Source: a bacterium 210917-DFI.7.65
Lineage (GTDB): Bacteria; Bacillota; Clostridia; Oscillospirales; Oscillospiraceae
Direction: 5' to 3'
Assembly (NCBI GenBank): GCA_020555865.1
Contig: JAJCJJ010000006.1
Span: 1-64,000, forward strand
DNA: 64,000 bases
Shown piece after piece: positions 42,435 to 51,835 of the stretch. The notes under the pieces were generated by a model. It searched no databases, was not told where the DNA came from, and saw only the letters and a list, made by a program, of their open reading frames with translations. Position 1 is the first letter of the stretch, and every line of letters starts with the position of its first letter. A program made the position numbers and the translations under genes.

Positions 42435-45224
42435 TTATGCCTGCTGTGCGTAAGTGATCGCAAGTGTCGTGGGAACGCCGCTGGTTGTCGTACCCAAGAC
42501 AATGCTCACCGTCAGGCCGGTACCATCACCAGTGTTGTAGCTTCCGCCCCATGCGGTAACAGTGTAGCCCGCAGCCTTCACTGCGTTGGCAACCGCATTC
42601 TTAATATCGTTCTGCTTTGCAGATGCAACTGCGTCAGAACCGGTAACAGAAGCGGTCAGCAGGTTCGTATCGATGGTCGCGCTATACTCGGTATCACCGG
42701 GTGTAGGAGTCGGCGTAACAGTCTCATCCACCGTCTGGATCACGATGGTGGTCACTTCGCCGTCGGTGGTCTTGTACCAGACCTTATCGGCATAGGTGCC
42801 CTGATCCTTCACAATGGAAGCAGTGTTGGAAACAAGGATCTCTTCGCCGTCGGCGCTGATGCGGAACACCTTGCAGTCGTCTGCCACGCTCAGGATCTTG
42901 TTGCCCAGCGTCACGCTGCCGTTCTCCACCTTATCGGTGCCGGTGGTGTATGCCAGATCAGTGGCTGTGCTGTGAGAACCGCTGTCATCCACATAAGTGG
43001 CGTTGGTGAAGTTGTACACATCCTTGGAGTTCTTGGTAGCATCCGTGTACATGGTGTACTTCTGAACACGAGTTTCGGAGTTAATCTTGGTGATCTCGCC
43101 GTTCACAATGGCGTCATAGGTGTAATAATCACCCAGATCGCTGTCGTGAGAAACACCGCTGTTGTCGCCCAAGACAAAGATGATGTCCTTACTGGAGCTG
43201 CTGACGCTGTTGCCCGCAGTCTCGACATAGACAAACTTGGCAATCGTTCCGCTCTTGCAGTAAACAGTAACCTTGCTGGCCTGCTTCAATGTCACAGTGG
43301 GAACATTAGCAATACCACTGTAGGTGCTGTAGCTGTCGGTGTTGGCATTGTAGAATACAAACACAGTCTTGCCGTTGGCATTCGTTGCCTTATCACGGCT
43401 GGCGCTCTTATATTCATTTGCAGCCAAACCAGTGCTGCCATTCAATTCAGAGTTGCCCTTGGTGATAATCGTACCAGAACTCATGGAAGCAGCATCAGCC
43501 AAAACTGTCAGTTTGTACTCATCATCGCTGTTGATACGGTAGGAAACGATGTCGCCAGTGTTAATGTTGGTATCGGTCAGCGTACTATCAGTAGTGGCAA
43601 AAACAGTATCCTTCGTCACGTTGACGGACTTGGTGGTGCCATCCGCGAACAGCAGAGTAGCCGTGCGGTTGGTGTTCACGCCCACGCTGTTGGAACCGGT
43701 CCAGCCCATCACAACGGCGTAGTTGTCGGAAGCTGCGTCTGCATCCACATAAACGGCATAACCATAGCTGTCCAGATAAACCGTAACATCGCTCTTCATG
43801 GCATTGGAAAGCGCAGAAGTAATGGTGTCTTTAGAACCCTGAACTGCATTGGATTCGTACACAGCACCGCCAACGGTAACGCTCTTGCCCTGCGTGTAAG
43901 CGGTCAGATTGCCGGTGACCTCCTCAGCCGCCTGCATGGACTGCACGCCCACATCGCCGCTCTTGCTGGAATAAGTATACAGCACATAGCTGTCCACTGC
44001 GTAGTCGGCATCGGTCTCGTAGGTGGAGCCGGAGCCGGTCTTGGCCTCAAAGTTGACATAAGCATCTTTGGTGGAGGAAGCCGCATAGGATGCCGTAATT
44101 TTGCCCAGATAGGTATTCACCATGGTAATCACAACCGTCTCGGCCTCATCGTCATAATAGACTTCGGTCAGAACGCCGTTGCCGCCGATCTTGTTGTTGC
44201 TCTCGCCCTTGGTGATGTCATAGTTGGAAGTCGTCTTCTGGCCATCCACATAGGTGGTGATGTTGGCCTTGGCAATGCCTTTGCTCAGACCCAGATCACT
44301 GTAGATGGTACCCATCTTGACTTCGGTCGTGTAAGAAGCATCCGCGTCGTCGGCATAGGTGCCAATCTCGGTGTTCTTATACTTCCAGGTGGAAGCGGGA
44401 CGCTCAAAAGCGTCGGTGTCGTTGGCCGTCACCTTCAGGTCTTTGCAGTACTTCTCCGCAAACTCCACCGTCCACAGACCGTCGGTGGTTTTCTCAGCGC
44501 TGATGTTGGTAGACTCAGCTTTCACCTTGGAGGTCACAGGAGTGGCCTTGGTGGCGCCATTGTTGATGGTGATGTCGCCAATGATGATGTCGCCGCCCTT
44601 GTCCTCATACTCCACCAGAGTGGCCTTCATGGCATTGTATGCCATCTGAGCAGCCTGCTCACGGGTCAAATTGTCGGACAGAGAAATTTCTTCCATGCCG
44701 TTGTCCAGATCCGCGTCGCCCAGGGCCAACTTGGCCGTGTTGATGGCCCAGCTGTTGCCCACCAGGTTCTCGATCTTGGCGTCATAGCCCAGAGCCACCA
44801 GCAGCATCTTGGCAAACTGGGTGCCCAGCACGGGAGCAGTGGGGTTGAAGCGGCCGTTGCCGTCACCAGCCAGAATGCCTTCGTTGGTGCAGTAAGCAAT
44901 CGCGCCTGCGCTCCAGCGGTTGGCTGCCACGTCGGCATAAGGCGCCACAGTGGCCGTCAGCTTGTCGGCCTTCTCCTGGCCCACCAGCATGTAGGTGATG
45001 ATCTTCGCAGCCTGTTCACGATTCAGGGTTGCGTCGGGGTTGAAGTTATTGCCGTCGCCGCCATTGAAAATGCCGGCGGCAGTCATAACATCGACCGCCT
45101 CTTTGTAAGTGACTTTGGAGTAATCCTTGTAGTCACTCGCGTCCGCGGCGAAAGCGGCGGTCATCAGGCTCAATGCCATGGCCAGCGCCAACACCAGGGA
45201 CAGAACCTTTTTCAGATTCTTCAT
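42435..45224 (-). CDS. S-layer protein with SLH domains, copy D
   Basis: 929 residues. Signal peptide and SLH modules as in copies B and C; the shared region continues through VEFAEKYCKDLKV (~residue 260). The rest differs strongly from B and C: more Thr/Ser-rich, a linker VDETVTPTPTPGDTEY near residue 830, and a C-terminal ~95-residue domain. AAAGGAGG before the ATG at 45224. Same expected role as the other copies, with a different exposed surface. Confidence 0.9.
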   Translation of the reverse strand: MKNLKKVLSLVLALAMALSLMTAAFAADASDYKDYSKVTYKEAVDVMTAAGIFNGGDGNNFNPDATLNREQAAKIITYMLVGQEKADKLTATVAPYADVAANRWSAGAIAYCTNEGILAGDGNGRFNPTAPVLGTQFAKMLLVALGYDAKIENLVGNSWAINTAKLALGDADLDNGMEEISLSDNLTREQAAQMAYNAMKATLVEYEDKGGDIIIGDITINNGATKATPVTSKVKAESTNISAEKTTDGLWTVEFAEKYCKDLKVTANDTDAFERPASTWKYKNTEIGTYADDADASYTTEVKMGTIYSDLGLSKGIAKANITTYVDGQKTTSNYDITKGESNNKIGGNGVLTEVYYDDEAETVVITMVNTYLGKITASYAASSTKDAYVNFEAKTGSGSTYETDADYAVDSYVLYTYSSKSGDVGVQSMQAAEEVTGNLTAYTQGKSVTVGGAVYESNAVQGSKDTITSALSNAMKSDVTVYLDSYGYAVYVDADAASDNYAVVMGWTGSNSVGVNTNRTATLLFADGTTKSVNVTKDTVFATTDSTLTDTNINTGDIVSYRINSDDEYKLTVLADAASMSSGTIITKGNSELNGSTGLAANEYKSASRDKATNANGKTVFVFYNANTDSYSTYSGIANVPTVTLKQASKVTVYCKSGTIAKFVYVETAGNSVSSSSKDIIFVLGDNSGVSHDSDLGDYYTYDAIVNGEITKINSETRVQKYTMYTDATKNSKDVYNFTNATYVDDSGSHSTATDLAYTTGTDKVENGSVTLGNKILSVADDCKVFRISADGEEILVSNTASIVKDQGTYADKVWYKTTDGEVTTIVIQTVDETVTPTPTPGDTEYSATIDTNLLTASVTGSDAVASAKQNDIKNAVANAVKAAGYTVTAWGGSYNTGDGTGLTVSIVLGTTTSGVPTTLAITYAQQA

Positions 45225-45537
45225 GGTTCGGTAGTCCTCCTTTTTTGATCGTTTTGCTCCAAAAAGTGATCCAATTCAGCACAAATAACCCGTTTTTCCT
45301 CCAAAACACCGGCTTATAAATACCGCATAGCACCTCTTTGACCGCAAAGCAAAATCCCCGGAAAGGCCGCTGTGATGCGGCTTTCCGGGGATTGCAAAAC
45401 GTATGGATGTTCAATTTGGTAGACATTTCTCCGGCAGACGCTGCCGCTGCCTTTCTTCTATCTCTTGTCCCCCAGCTGTTTTCCTTTCCCGCTCGGGTAG
45501 ACATCCGGTAGACATGGTAGACAGAGGCTGGAAGAAT
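45225..45537 (-). repeat. S-layer upstream block, copy D (palindrome flipped)
   Basis: As blocks A-C, except that the 35-nt palindrome (45356-45390) is in the opposite orientation: the loop reads TGTGAT between GGCCGC and GCGGC, whereas A-C read GCCACA between GCCGC and GCGGCC on the same strand. Flanks are unchanged. GGTAGACAT cluster near 45496-45524. After the block, 45538-45642 contains the argD terminator. Confidence 0.85.
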
Positions 45538-45563
45538 CTGGACATTTATTTTTTGAAAAATCG

Positions 45564-45624
45564 TTTTTCCTTTCGCTCACAAAAGGAAAAAGCCACCCGA
45601 AAACGCGATGGTTTTCAGGTAGCT
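45564..45624 (-). terminator. Terminator region of the arginine operon
   Basis: Two stems just past the argD stop: AGCTACCTGAAAAC / GTTTTCGGGTGGCT followed on the minus strand by TTTTTCC, and a second perfect 10-bp TTTTTCCTTT / AAAGGAAAAA stem. Confidence 0.7.
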
Positions 45625-45642
45625 AAATGCATTTTCCACTCT

Positions 45643-46824
45643 TTATTCACACAGAACACTGTGCAGAATGTCCAGTCCGCGAAGGATTTCCTCTCTGGTA
45701 ATGGTCAGAGGCGGCAGCAGACGCAACGTATCTGTTCCCGCTGTCAGCACCAGAAGTCCCCGATCGATACAGCGCTGCGCCAGCTCTTTATGGGAGATAC
45801 CCGTCAGCTGCACACCAATCATCAGCCCCAAGCCTCGCACACCGGCAACATAAGGACTATGCATTCCCTCAATATAGTCGCGAATCAGTTCACCTTTGAT
45901 TTTCACTTCTTCCAGCACATCATCGCCAAGCTGTTCCAGCACGGCACAGCCGCCGGCGCAGGAAACCGGATTCCCGCCGAACGTAGTGGCATGCATCCCC
46001 GGCCCCAGCACATTCCGGCACTTTTCATTAGCCAGAATACCGCCCAGCGGCAAGCCGCCGCCAATGCCCTTGGCAAAAGAAACAACGTCCGGCAGAATGC
46101 CGTACTGCTGATAGGCAAACAGGGTGCCTGTGCGTCCGATGCCGGTCTGCACCTCATCCACCAGCAGCAGCCAGTCGTTTTCGGCGCACAGTACTGCCAG
46201 CTGGTGCACAAACTCCCGCTCCATGGGATACACACCGCCTTCACCCTGCACCAACTCCAGCATCACAGCGCACACATCGTCGCCACCGGCATCGCGGATG
46301 GCGTCAATGTCATTGGCGTCGGCATAACGGAACCCTTCGGTAAAGGGGAAAAAATACTGGTGAAATACCGCCTGCCCCGTAGCTGACAAAGTTGTAACGG
46401 TTCGGCCGTGAAAAGAGTTGTTCAGCGTGATGATGGTGCTCCGGCCATGACCGTACTTATCAAAGCTGTATTTTCTGGCCAGCTTGATCATGCCCTCATT
46501 AGCCTCACCGCCGCTGTTGGAAAAAAAGGCTGCGCTCAACCCGGAACGTGCGCACAACTGCTCGGCCAGCGCAATATACGGTTCGCTGTAGAACAAATTG
46601 GACACATGCGCCAAGCGCAGGGCCTGTGCACCTACAGCGCTGGCCCACTGCCAATTGCCGTAACCCAGGCAGTTAACGCCGATGCCAGCCGTAAAGTCCA
46701 CATACTCCCGGCCCTCCACATCGTACAGCAGCGCGCCCTGTCCATGATCAATGGCGATAGGAAAACGGCCGTAAGTCTGCATAACGCATTGCGTATCCCG
46801 TGCAATCAATTCCTGGTTTTCCAT
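45643..46824 (-). CDS. argD: Acetylornithine aminotransferase
   Basis: 393 residues, PLP-dependent class-III aminotransferase making N-acetylornithine from N-acetylglutamate semialdehyde. Visible features: FFSNSGGEANE (phosphate-binding), NSFHGRTVTTLSATGQ, LLLVDEVQTGIGRTG with the PLP-pyridine Asp, and the Schiff-base lysine in VVSFAKGIGGGLPLG. Start ATG shares its A with the argB stop (TGATG), with GAGGAGG upstream, so translation is coupled. Last gene of the argGHCJBD operon. Confidence 0.95.
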   Translation of the reverse strand: MENQELIARDTQCVMQTYGRFPIAIDHGQGALLYDVEGREYVDFTAGIGVNCLGYGNWQWASAVGAQALRLAHVSNLFYSEPYIALAEQLCARSGLSAAFFSNSGGEANEGMIKLARKYSFDKYGHGRSTIITLNNSFHGRTVTTLSATGQAVFHQYFFPFTEGFRYADANDIDAIRDAGGDDVCAVMLELVQGEGGVYPMEREFVHQLAVLCAENDWLLLVDEVQTGIGRTGTLFAYQQYGILPDVVSFAKGIGGGLPLGGILANEKCRNVLGPGMHATTFGGNPVSCAGGCAVLEQLGDDVLEEVKIKGELIRDYIEGMHSPYVAGVRGLGLMIGVQLTGISHKELAQRCIDRGLLVLTAGTDTLRLLPPLTITREEILRGLDILHSVLCE

Positions 46825-47717
46825 CACACATGTTCCTCCTCATTGAGTATCATAGTACCGATACCTTCATCCGTCAGCATTTCAATTAAAATGGAATGGG
46901 GAATGCGGCCGTCGATGATATGGGTGCGCTTGACCCCGCCGGCCACTGCTTCAGCGCAGCAGTCCGTTTTGGGAATCATGCCGCCGGTGAGAATGCCCTG
47001 CTCGCGGTAATCCTCCAGTTCCCCGGGATGAATCACATGGATCAGGCTTTCCTCGTCCTTCGGATCACGGAGCACGCCACGCACATCGGTAAGCAGGATC
47101 AACTTTTCCGCCTGCAGCGCTACAGCCAGCTTTGCCGCCGCCGTGTCGGCGTTGATGTTGTAAACATACCCCTCATCGGTGTTGTCCGCCGCCTGCGCCA
47201 CTGTGGCTACGATGGGAATAAAGCCATTGGCCAGCGCTGTCTCCAGCACATTGGGGTTCACCTTCGTGATATCACCCACCAGACCGTAATCCTCCCCGTC
47301 GCCCCGATCTAGTTTTTTAGCCTGAATCAGAGCCGAATCCAACCCCGAAAGGCCTACGGCATGGCCGCCGATACGGGAGATCCGATCCACCAGATTTTTG
47401 TTCACCTTGCCGCACAGCACCATCTGCACCACATGCATGGTCTCTTTGGTAGTGTAGCGCAGGCCGTTGATAAAGCGGGATTCGATTCCCATCCGGTCCA
47501 AAATCTCGCTGATCTCCGGTCCGCCGCCATGCACCAGCACCACTTTCACGCCCACCAGGTTCAGCAGGACGATATCCTCCATCACCGCAGCAAAGAGGTC
47601 GTTGTTGATCATGGCGTTTCCGCCGTATTTAACCACAATGGTCTTTCCATAGAATTTTTGAATATACGGCAGCGCCTGCACCAGCGTTTGCGCCCGCTCA
47701 TAATTTGTACTGTTCAT
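46824..47717 (-). CDS. argB: Acetylglutamate kinase
   Basis: 297 residues. Amino-acid kinase fold: KTIVVKYGGNAM at ~25-36, VLVHGGGPEISE at ~61, substrate loop INGLRYTTKETM at ~84, NINADTAAAKLAVALQAEKLILLTDVRGVL at ~185-215. Phosphorylates N-acetylglutamate. The N-terminal helix (NYERAQTLVQALPYIQKFYG) is the kind present in arginine-inhibited hexameric enzymes, so feedback inhibition is likely. GAGGGGTAAC precedes the ATG. A 206-base gap separates it from argJ; I see no gene, promoter or terminator in the gap. Confidence 0.96.
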   Translation of the reverse strand: MNSTNYERAQTLVQALPYIQKFYGKTIVVKYGGNAMINNDLFAAVMEDIVLLNLVGVKVVLVHGGGPEISEILDRMGIESRFINGLRYTTKETMHVVQMVLCGKVNKNLVDRISRIGGHAVGLSGLDSALIQAKKLDRGDGEDYGLVGDITKVNPNVLETALANGFIPIVATVAQAADNTDEGYVYNINADTAAAKLAVALQAEKLILLTDVRGVLRDPKDEESLIHVIHPGELEDYREQGILTGGMIPKTDCCAEAVAGGVKRTHIIDGRIPHSILIEMLTDEGIGTMILNEEEHV

Positions 47718-47923
47718 CGTTACCCCTCTTCTTTTCCTTGCTCTTGTCCGGAAGTTCCTTCCTGCTTACAAATCCAGCTCCATCCAGCACGCCGTATCCC
47801 GGAAACCGCTGCGCGCATGACAGAGGCGCCCAGCCAGAACTTGGCAGCGTTTTTTTCGCGTCCTTTCACTGATTCAGCATGGAGATATCCGCCGCTGCCC
47901 TGTGGAAGGCCGCGCCGATATAC

Positions 47924-49147
47924 TCACGTTCGGTAATCTCCGTTGATCTGAACGTAGTCATAGGTGAGGTCACAGCCCCAGCAGGTACAGCATCCATCGC
48001 CCTCTCCCATAGAAACGGCGATAACCACTTCGCCAGCCGAAAGGACCTGTCTGGCCAATGCCTCGTCAAAAGGCAGGCCGCGGCCCGCGCGGCAGACGTC
48101 CACCGCGCCGTTCTCCGAAGAAAACGTTACATCTACCCGTTCCGGGTCAAAAGACTCGCCGGAATAGCCCATGGCGCACAATACGCGGCCCCAGTTGGCG
48201 TCGCAGCCGAACACCGCCGTCTTGGTCAAGCTGGAAGCGATGACGCTTTTGGCAACGGTTTCGGCGCTCTGCTCGTCCCGCGCGCCGGACACCGTGCAGG
48301 TGATCAGATGCTTGGCGCCTTCGCCGTCCCTGGCCATCTGCCGGGCCAATTTGACGCACAATGCACTCAGCGCTTCCACAAACAGAGCATAGGCCTCGCC
48401 CTTTTCGGTGATCTCCACATTGCCGGCCATACCGTTGGCCATCAGCACGCAGGTATCATTGGTGGAGGTATCGCCGTCCACGCTGATGCGATTGAAGCTG
48501 ATACGCACAGCCTCCTGGAGCGCCGTGCGGACCAGCTCTTTGGAAATCGCACAGTCTGTGACCAAAAAGCACAGCATGGTACCCATATTGGGGTGGATCA
48601 TACCGCTGCCCTTGGAGATGCCGCCGATTGTCACGGTTTTGCCGCCGATTTCCACCGTCACGGCTTCTTCCTTTTTCACGGTATCCGTGGTCATAATAGC
48701 TTGGGCCGCCGCGTCGGAACCGGCGCGGCTCAACTGTTCCGTGCAGCCAGGCAGCGCCTGTTCGATGGCGGCAATGTTGATGGTCTGTCCGATGACGCCA
48801 GTGGAACCGACCACCACATCCTCCGGCGCAATTCCCAGCTGTTCAGCTGCCGCCCGGGCCATCCTTTCCGCGTTTTCACCGCTTTGTTCGCAGCAAGCGT
48901 TGGCGTTGCCGCTGTTGGCCACCACAGCCTGGGCCGCGCCGTTCTGCAGCGCTTGGCGCGTCCACAGCACTGAAGCCGCCTTGACTACATTTTGCGTATA
49001 CATGCCCCAAGCGGCACAGGGTTTTTCCGAAAAGAGCAGCATCAAATCCTTTTTATCCGCGCTGCTGCTCGCTTTCACACCAGCGTGTACGCCGGCCGCC
49101 GTAAATCCTTTCGGCGCACATACGCCGCCGGAAGTCCAGTTCAACAT
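47924..49147 (-). CDS. argJ: Bifunctional ornithine acetyltransferase / N-acetylglutamate synthase
   Basis: 407 residues. Self-cleaving Ntn-type enzyme recycling the acetyl group from acetylornithine to glutamate. Start region WTSGGVCAPKGFTAAGVHAG, oxyanion-hole GSTGVIGQ, cleavage region SGMIHPNMGTMLCFLVTD; the residue before the nucleophile Thr is Gly here rather than the usual Ala. Ends QINGDYRT as expected. The frame opens at 49213; ATG at 49147 is chosen because AAGGA is six bases upstream. Presence of argJ with no argA/argE in the operon implies the cyclic pathway. Confidence 0.94.
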   Translation of the reverse strand: MLNWTSGGVCAPKGFTAAGVHAGVKASSSADKKDLMLLFSEKPCAAWGMYTQNVVKAASVLWTRQALQNGAAQAVVANSGNANACCEQSGENAERMARAAAEQLGIAPEDVVVGSTGVIGQTINIAAIEQALPGCTEQLSRAGSDAAAQAIMTTDTVKKEEAVTVEIGGKTVTIGGISKGSGMIHPNMGTMLCFLVTDCAISKELVRTALQEAVRISFNRISVDGDTSTNDTCVLMANGMAGNVEITEKGEAYALFVEALSALCVKLARQMARDGEGAKHLITCTVSGARDEQSAETVAKSVIASSLTKTAVFGCDANWGRVLCAMGYSGESFDPERVDVTFSSENGAVDVCRAGRGLPFDEALARQVLSAGEVVIAVSMGEGDGCCTCWGCDLTYDYVQINGDYRT

Positions 49148-49243
49148 ACTCATTCCTTCTTTTCTTTCCAGTTCACACAGGGCAGAATGGTTTAGCCCGT
49201 ACCGCCGTGTCACTTTGCCCTACCAACAGTGCACAGCCGGTGC

Positions 49244-50185
49244 TCACAGATTCAACCCCGTGGTTTCTTCCAGTCCCAGCATCAGATTCATGTTCTGCAC
49301 CGCCGCGCCGGAAGCGCCCTTTCCGAGATTATCAAACAGAGCCGTAATCAGCACCTGATCCTCATGGCCGCAGATGATCAGCTGCAGTCTGTCGCTGCCG
49401 GCCATGGTATTAGCGGCAATTCTTTTTTCCGTATAGCCCAGCGGCGCCACAGAAACCAGAGCAGCACCGGAGTAGTGATCCTCCAGCACGTCATGCAGCT
49501 GCGCCGCTGTGGGATGGCCCGGCAGCAGAGCGGTGTGCAGCGTCACCGAGGTAGCCATACCCTTGTAGTAATCGTCCACAATGGGGCAAAATACCGGCGC
49601 ACGCAGCAGGGAACACACTTTCTGCATCTCCGGAAGGTGTTTGTGCTCCAGATTCAATCCATACAGCTGCGGTGCATACAGTGCCGCCCCTTTGTCCGCC
49701 ACCTCGTACTCTGCGATCATCTTTTTTCCTCCGCCGCTGTAGCCAGTCAGCGAAAAGCAGGTCAGCGGGTAATCCGGCGGCAGCAGACCGTATTTCACCA
49801 GCGGATACACAGCGGAAATAAAGCCCGTGGCATGGCAGCCGGGATTGGCCACGCGCTTCCCCGCGGCAACGGCGGCTCGGTGCTCCGGCGACAGCTCGGC
49901 AAAGCCGTAGGCCCAGCCCTCTGCTGTGCGGTGAGCCGTAGAGGCGTCAATGATCCGGGTTCGGTCGTTCTCCACCAAGGCCACAGCCTCCCGGGCCGCC
50001 GCGTCTGGCAGGCACAAAAACACAATATCCGCCGCGTTGATGCACTTTTTCCGCTCAGCGGCGTCTTTGCGTTTGTCCTCGTCGATCAGTAGCAGATCGA
50101 TATCCTGCCGCTGCGCCAACCGGTCGTAAATCTGCAGGCCGGTGGTACCTTCCTTGCCATCGATATATACAATGGGTTTGCTCAT
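49244..50185 (-). CDS. argC: N-acetyl-gamma-glutamyl-phosphate reductase, type 2
   Basis: 313 residues, NADPH-dependent. Opens KPIVYIDGKEGTTGLQIYDRL (nucleotide-binding), active-site Cys in VANPGCHATGFISAVYPLV, and FSLTGYSGGGKKM. The ~313-residue length and EGTTGL motif match the short (type 2, E. coli-unlike) class. Begins three bases after the argH stop. Confidence 0.94.
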   Translation of the reverse strand: MSKPIVYIDGKEGTTGLQIYDRLAQRQDIDLLLIDEDKRKDAAERKKCINAADIVFLCLPDAAAREAVALVENDRTRIIDASTAHRTAEGWAYGFAELSPEHRAAVAAGKRVANPGCHATGFISAVYPLVKYGLLPPDYPLTCFSLTGYSGGGKKMIAEYEVADKGAALYAPQLYGLNLEHKHLPEMQKVCSLLRAPVFCPIVDDYYKGMATSVTLHTALLPGHPTAAQLHDVLEDHYSGAALVSVAPLGYTEKRIAANTMAGSDRLQLIICGHEDQVLITALFDNLGKGASGAAVQNMNLMLGLEETTGLNL

Positions 50186-50188
50186 GAA

Positions 50189-51574
50189 TCACACATTCTC
50201 TCTTGTTTGAATAAACGCTTCGATCTCACGGATCTGCCGCTCTGCTTCAGCCTTGGCAGGGCCGCCGAACGAGGCGCGGCTCATAGCGCAGTTTTCCAGA
50301 TTCAGCGCCTCGTATACATCTGTTTCAAACAGCGGCGAGGTTCTTTGCAGCTCTTCCAGCGTCAGCTCCTCCAGCGTCTTTCCCTGCTCCTGGCAGTAGT
50401 ACACCAGATTGCCCACAGCAGTGTAGGCATCGCGGAAGGGCATTCCTTTTTTGGTCAGATAGTCGGCACAGTCGGTGGCGTTGATAAAGCCCCGGCCCGC
50501 GGCGCGGCGCATGTTCTCCGGATGCACCGTCATCGTCTCGATCATGCCGGCAAACACAGGAATGCACAATTTTACTGTATCGATGGCATCGAACACCGGC
50601 TCTTTGTCCTCCTGCATATCCTTATTGTAGGCCAAAGGCAGGGACTTCATCGCCGTCAGAAGACTCATCAGAGAGCCGTACACACGGCCGGTTTTGCCCC
50701 GCACCAGTTCCGCCACATCCGGATTTTTCTTCTGGGGCATGATGGACGAGCCGGTAGAATAGGCGTCGTCCAGATCAATGAATTTAAACTCCCAGCTGCA
50801 CCAGAGGATCGTCTCCTCCGCCAAACGGGAGAGGTGCATCATCAGAATCGAACAGGCCGCCAGGAATTCCAGCGCATAATCCCGGTCGCTGACGCCGTCC
50901 AAACTGTTGCCCATGGGCCGGTCAAAGCCCAGCTCTCCGGCAGTGGCAAAGCGGTCGATGGGGTAAGTGGTGCCGGCCAGGGCGCCGGAACCCAGAGGGC
51001 ATTCGTTCATGCGCGCGCGGCAGTCCTCCAGCCGCGTCACGTCCCGGCAGAGCATGTGGGCATAGGCCAGCAGGTGATGGGCAAAGGTGATGGGCTGAGC
51101 CCGCTGCAGATGAGTGTAGCCGGGCATGACCGTCTCCGTGTGCTGTCTGGCCTGCTGCAGCAGCACCTTCTGGAAATGCAGCAGCTGCTCCACAATCTCG
51201 TCAATCTGCCGCCGCAGGTACAGCCGGAAATCCAGAGCCACCTGATCATTGCGGCTGCGGGCGGTGTGCAGGCGTTTGCCCGCCTCGCCAATACGCGCCG
51301 TCAAAATAGTTTCCACATTCATGTGGATGTCCTCGTTGTCGGCAGAAAATTCTATCGTCCCCGCCTCCACGTCGGCGAGGATGCCGCGCAGCCCCGTGCA
51401 GATATTCTCCGCGTCAGCACAGGAAATAATACCCTGCTCGCCCAGCATGGACGCATGGGCCATACTGCCCTCGATATCCTCACGGTAAAGCCGCTGATCA
51501 AAGGGGATGGACGAATTAAAATCATTGACCAACGCATCGGTTTCCTTGCGGAATCTCCCGGACCACAGTTTCAT
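50189..51574 (-). CDS. argH: Argininosuccinate lyase
   Basis: 461 residues. Opens [20 protein letters not shown], and carries the fumarase/aspartase-superfamily signature [12 protein letters not shown] at ~282-293, with [18 protein letters not shown] at ~110 and [16 protein letters not shown] at ~156. Cleaves argininosuccinate to arginine and fumarate. Ends three bases before argC. The 258-base gap to argG contains an out-of-frame Ala/Lys-rich coding remnant (see 51690-51835). Confidence 0.96.
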   Translation of the reverse strand: MKLWSGRFRKETDALVNDFNSSIPFDQRLYREDIEGSMAHASMLGEQGIISCADAENICTGLRGILADVEAGTIEFSADNEDIHMNVETILTARIGEAGKRLHTARSRNDQVALDFRLYLRRQIDEIVEQLLHFQKVLLQQARQHTETVMPGYTHLQRAQPITFAHHLLAYAHMLCRDVTRLEDCRARMNECPLGSGALAGTTYPIDRFATAGELGFDRPMGNSLDGVSDRDYALEFLAACSILMMHLSRLAEETILWCSWEFKFIDLDDAYSTGSSIMPQKKNPDVAELVRGKTGRVYGSLMSLLTAMKSLPLAYNKDMQEDKEPVFDAIDTVKLCIPVFAGMIETMTVHPENMRRAAGRGFINATDCADYLTKKGMPFRDAYTAVGNLVYYCQEQGKTLEELTLEELQRTSPLFETDVYEALNLENCAMSRASFGGPAKAEAERQIREIEAFIQTRENV

Positions 51575-51689
51575 AAACGCAATTCCTCTCTTACAGTCGT
51601 ATCATTTTCTAAAAGAATAAATATGCATCCCGCCAGGCGCATACGGCGCGGGGCGGGGAACCGTTTCCCCGCCCCGGCACAGCGCCCTG

Positions 51690-51835
51690 CCGATTACTTT
51701 TTCTTTCCCGCCGCTTTCCTGGCAGCGGTCTTTTGGGCAGTCTCAGCAGTTTTCACCGCCGTCTCGCCCGCCCAGTAACCGCATCGCCCACGGCTTTAGC
51801 TGCGGTCTTGGCCGCCTTGACGGAGGCCTTTTTCA
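51690..51835 (-). pseudogene. Frameshifted Ala/Lys-rich tail following argG
   Basis: Immediately after the argG stop, the minus strand codes in a neighbouring frame [20 protein letters not shown], then after one more shift ETAVKTAETAQKTAARKAAG and KKK-stop at ~51690. Adding one G to a four-G run at the argG end and one G to a GGG run ~65 bases later would join argG to this ~50-residue histone-H1-like tail in a single frame. Either sequencing/assembly indels, a decayed extension, or a real short tail lost by mutation. Confidence 0.55.

Noticed and set aside
29016..45537. Prophage or integrative conjugative element
   Set aside because: Apart from the recombinase and tail-like small proteins there are no capsid, terminase, lysis, replication or transfer genes; flanking genes are ordinary chromosomal ones.
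47718..47923. Possible extra gene between argB and argJ
   Set aside because: Short open stretches only, none with start signals or recognisable sequence; argJ ends at its expected C-terminus.
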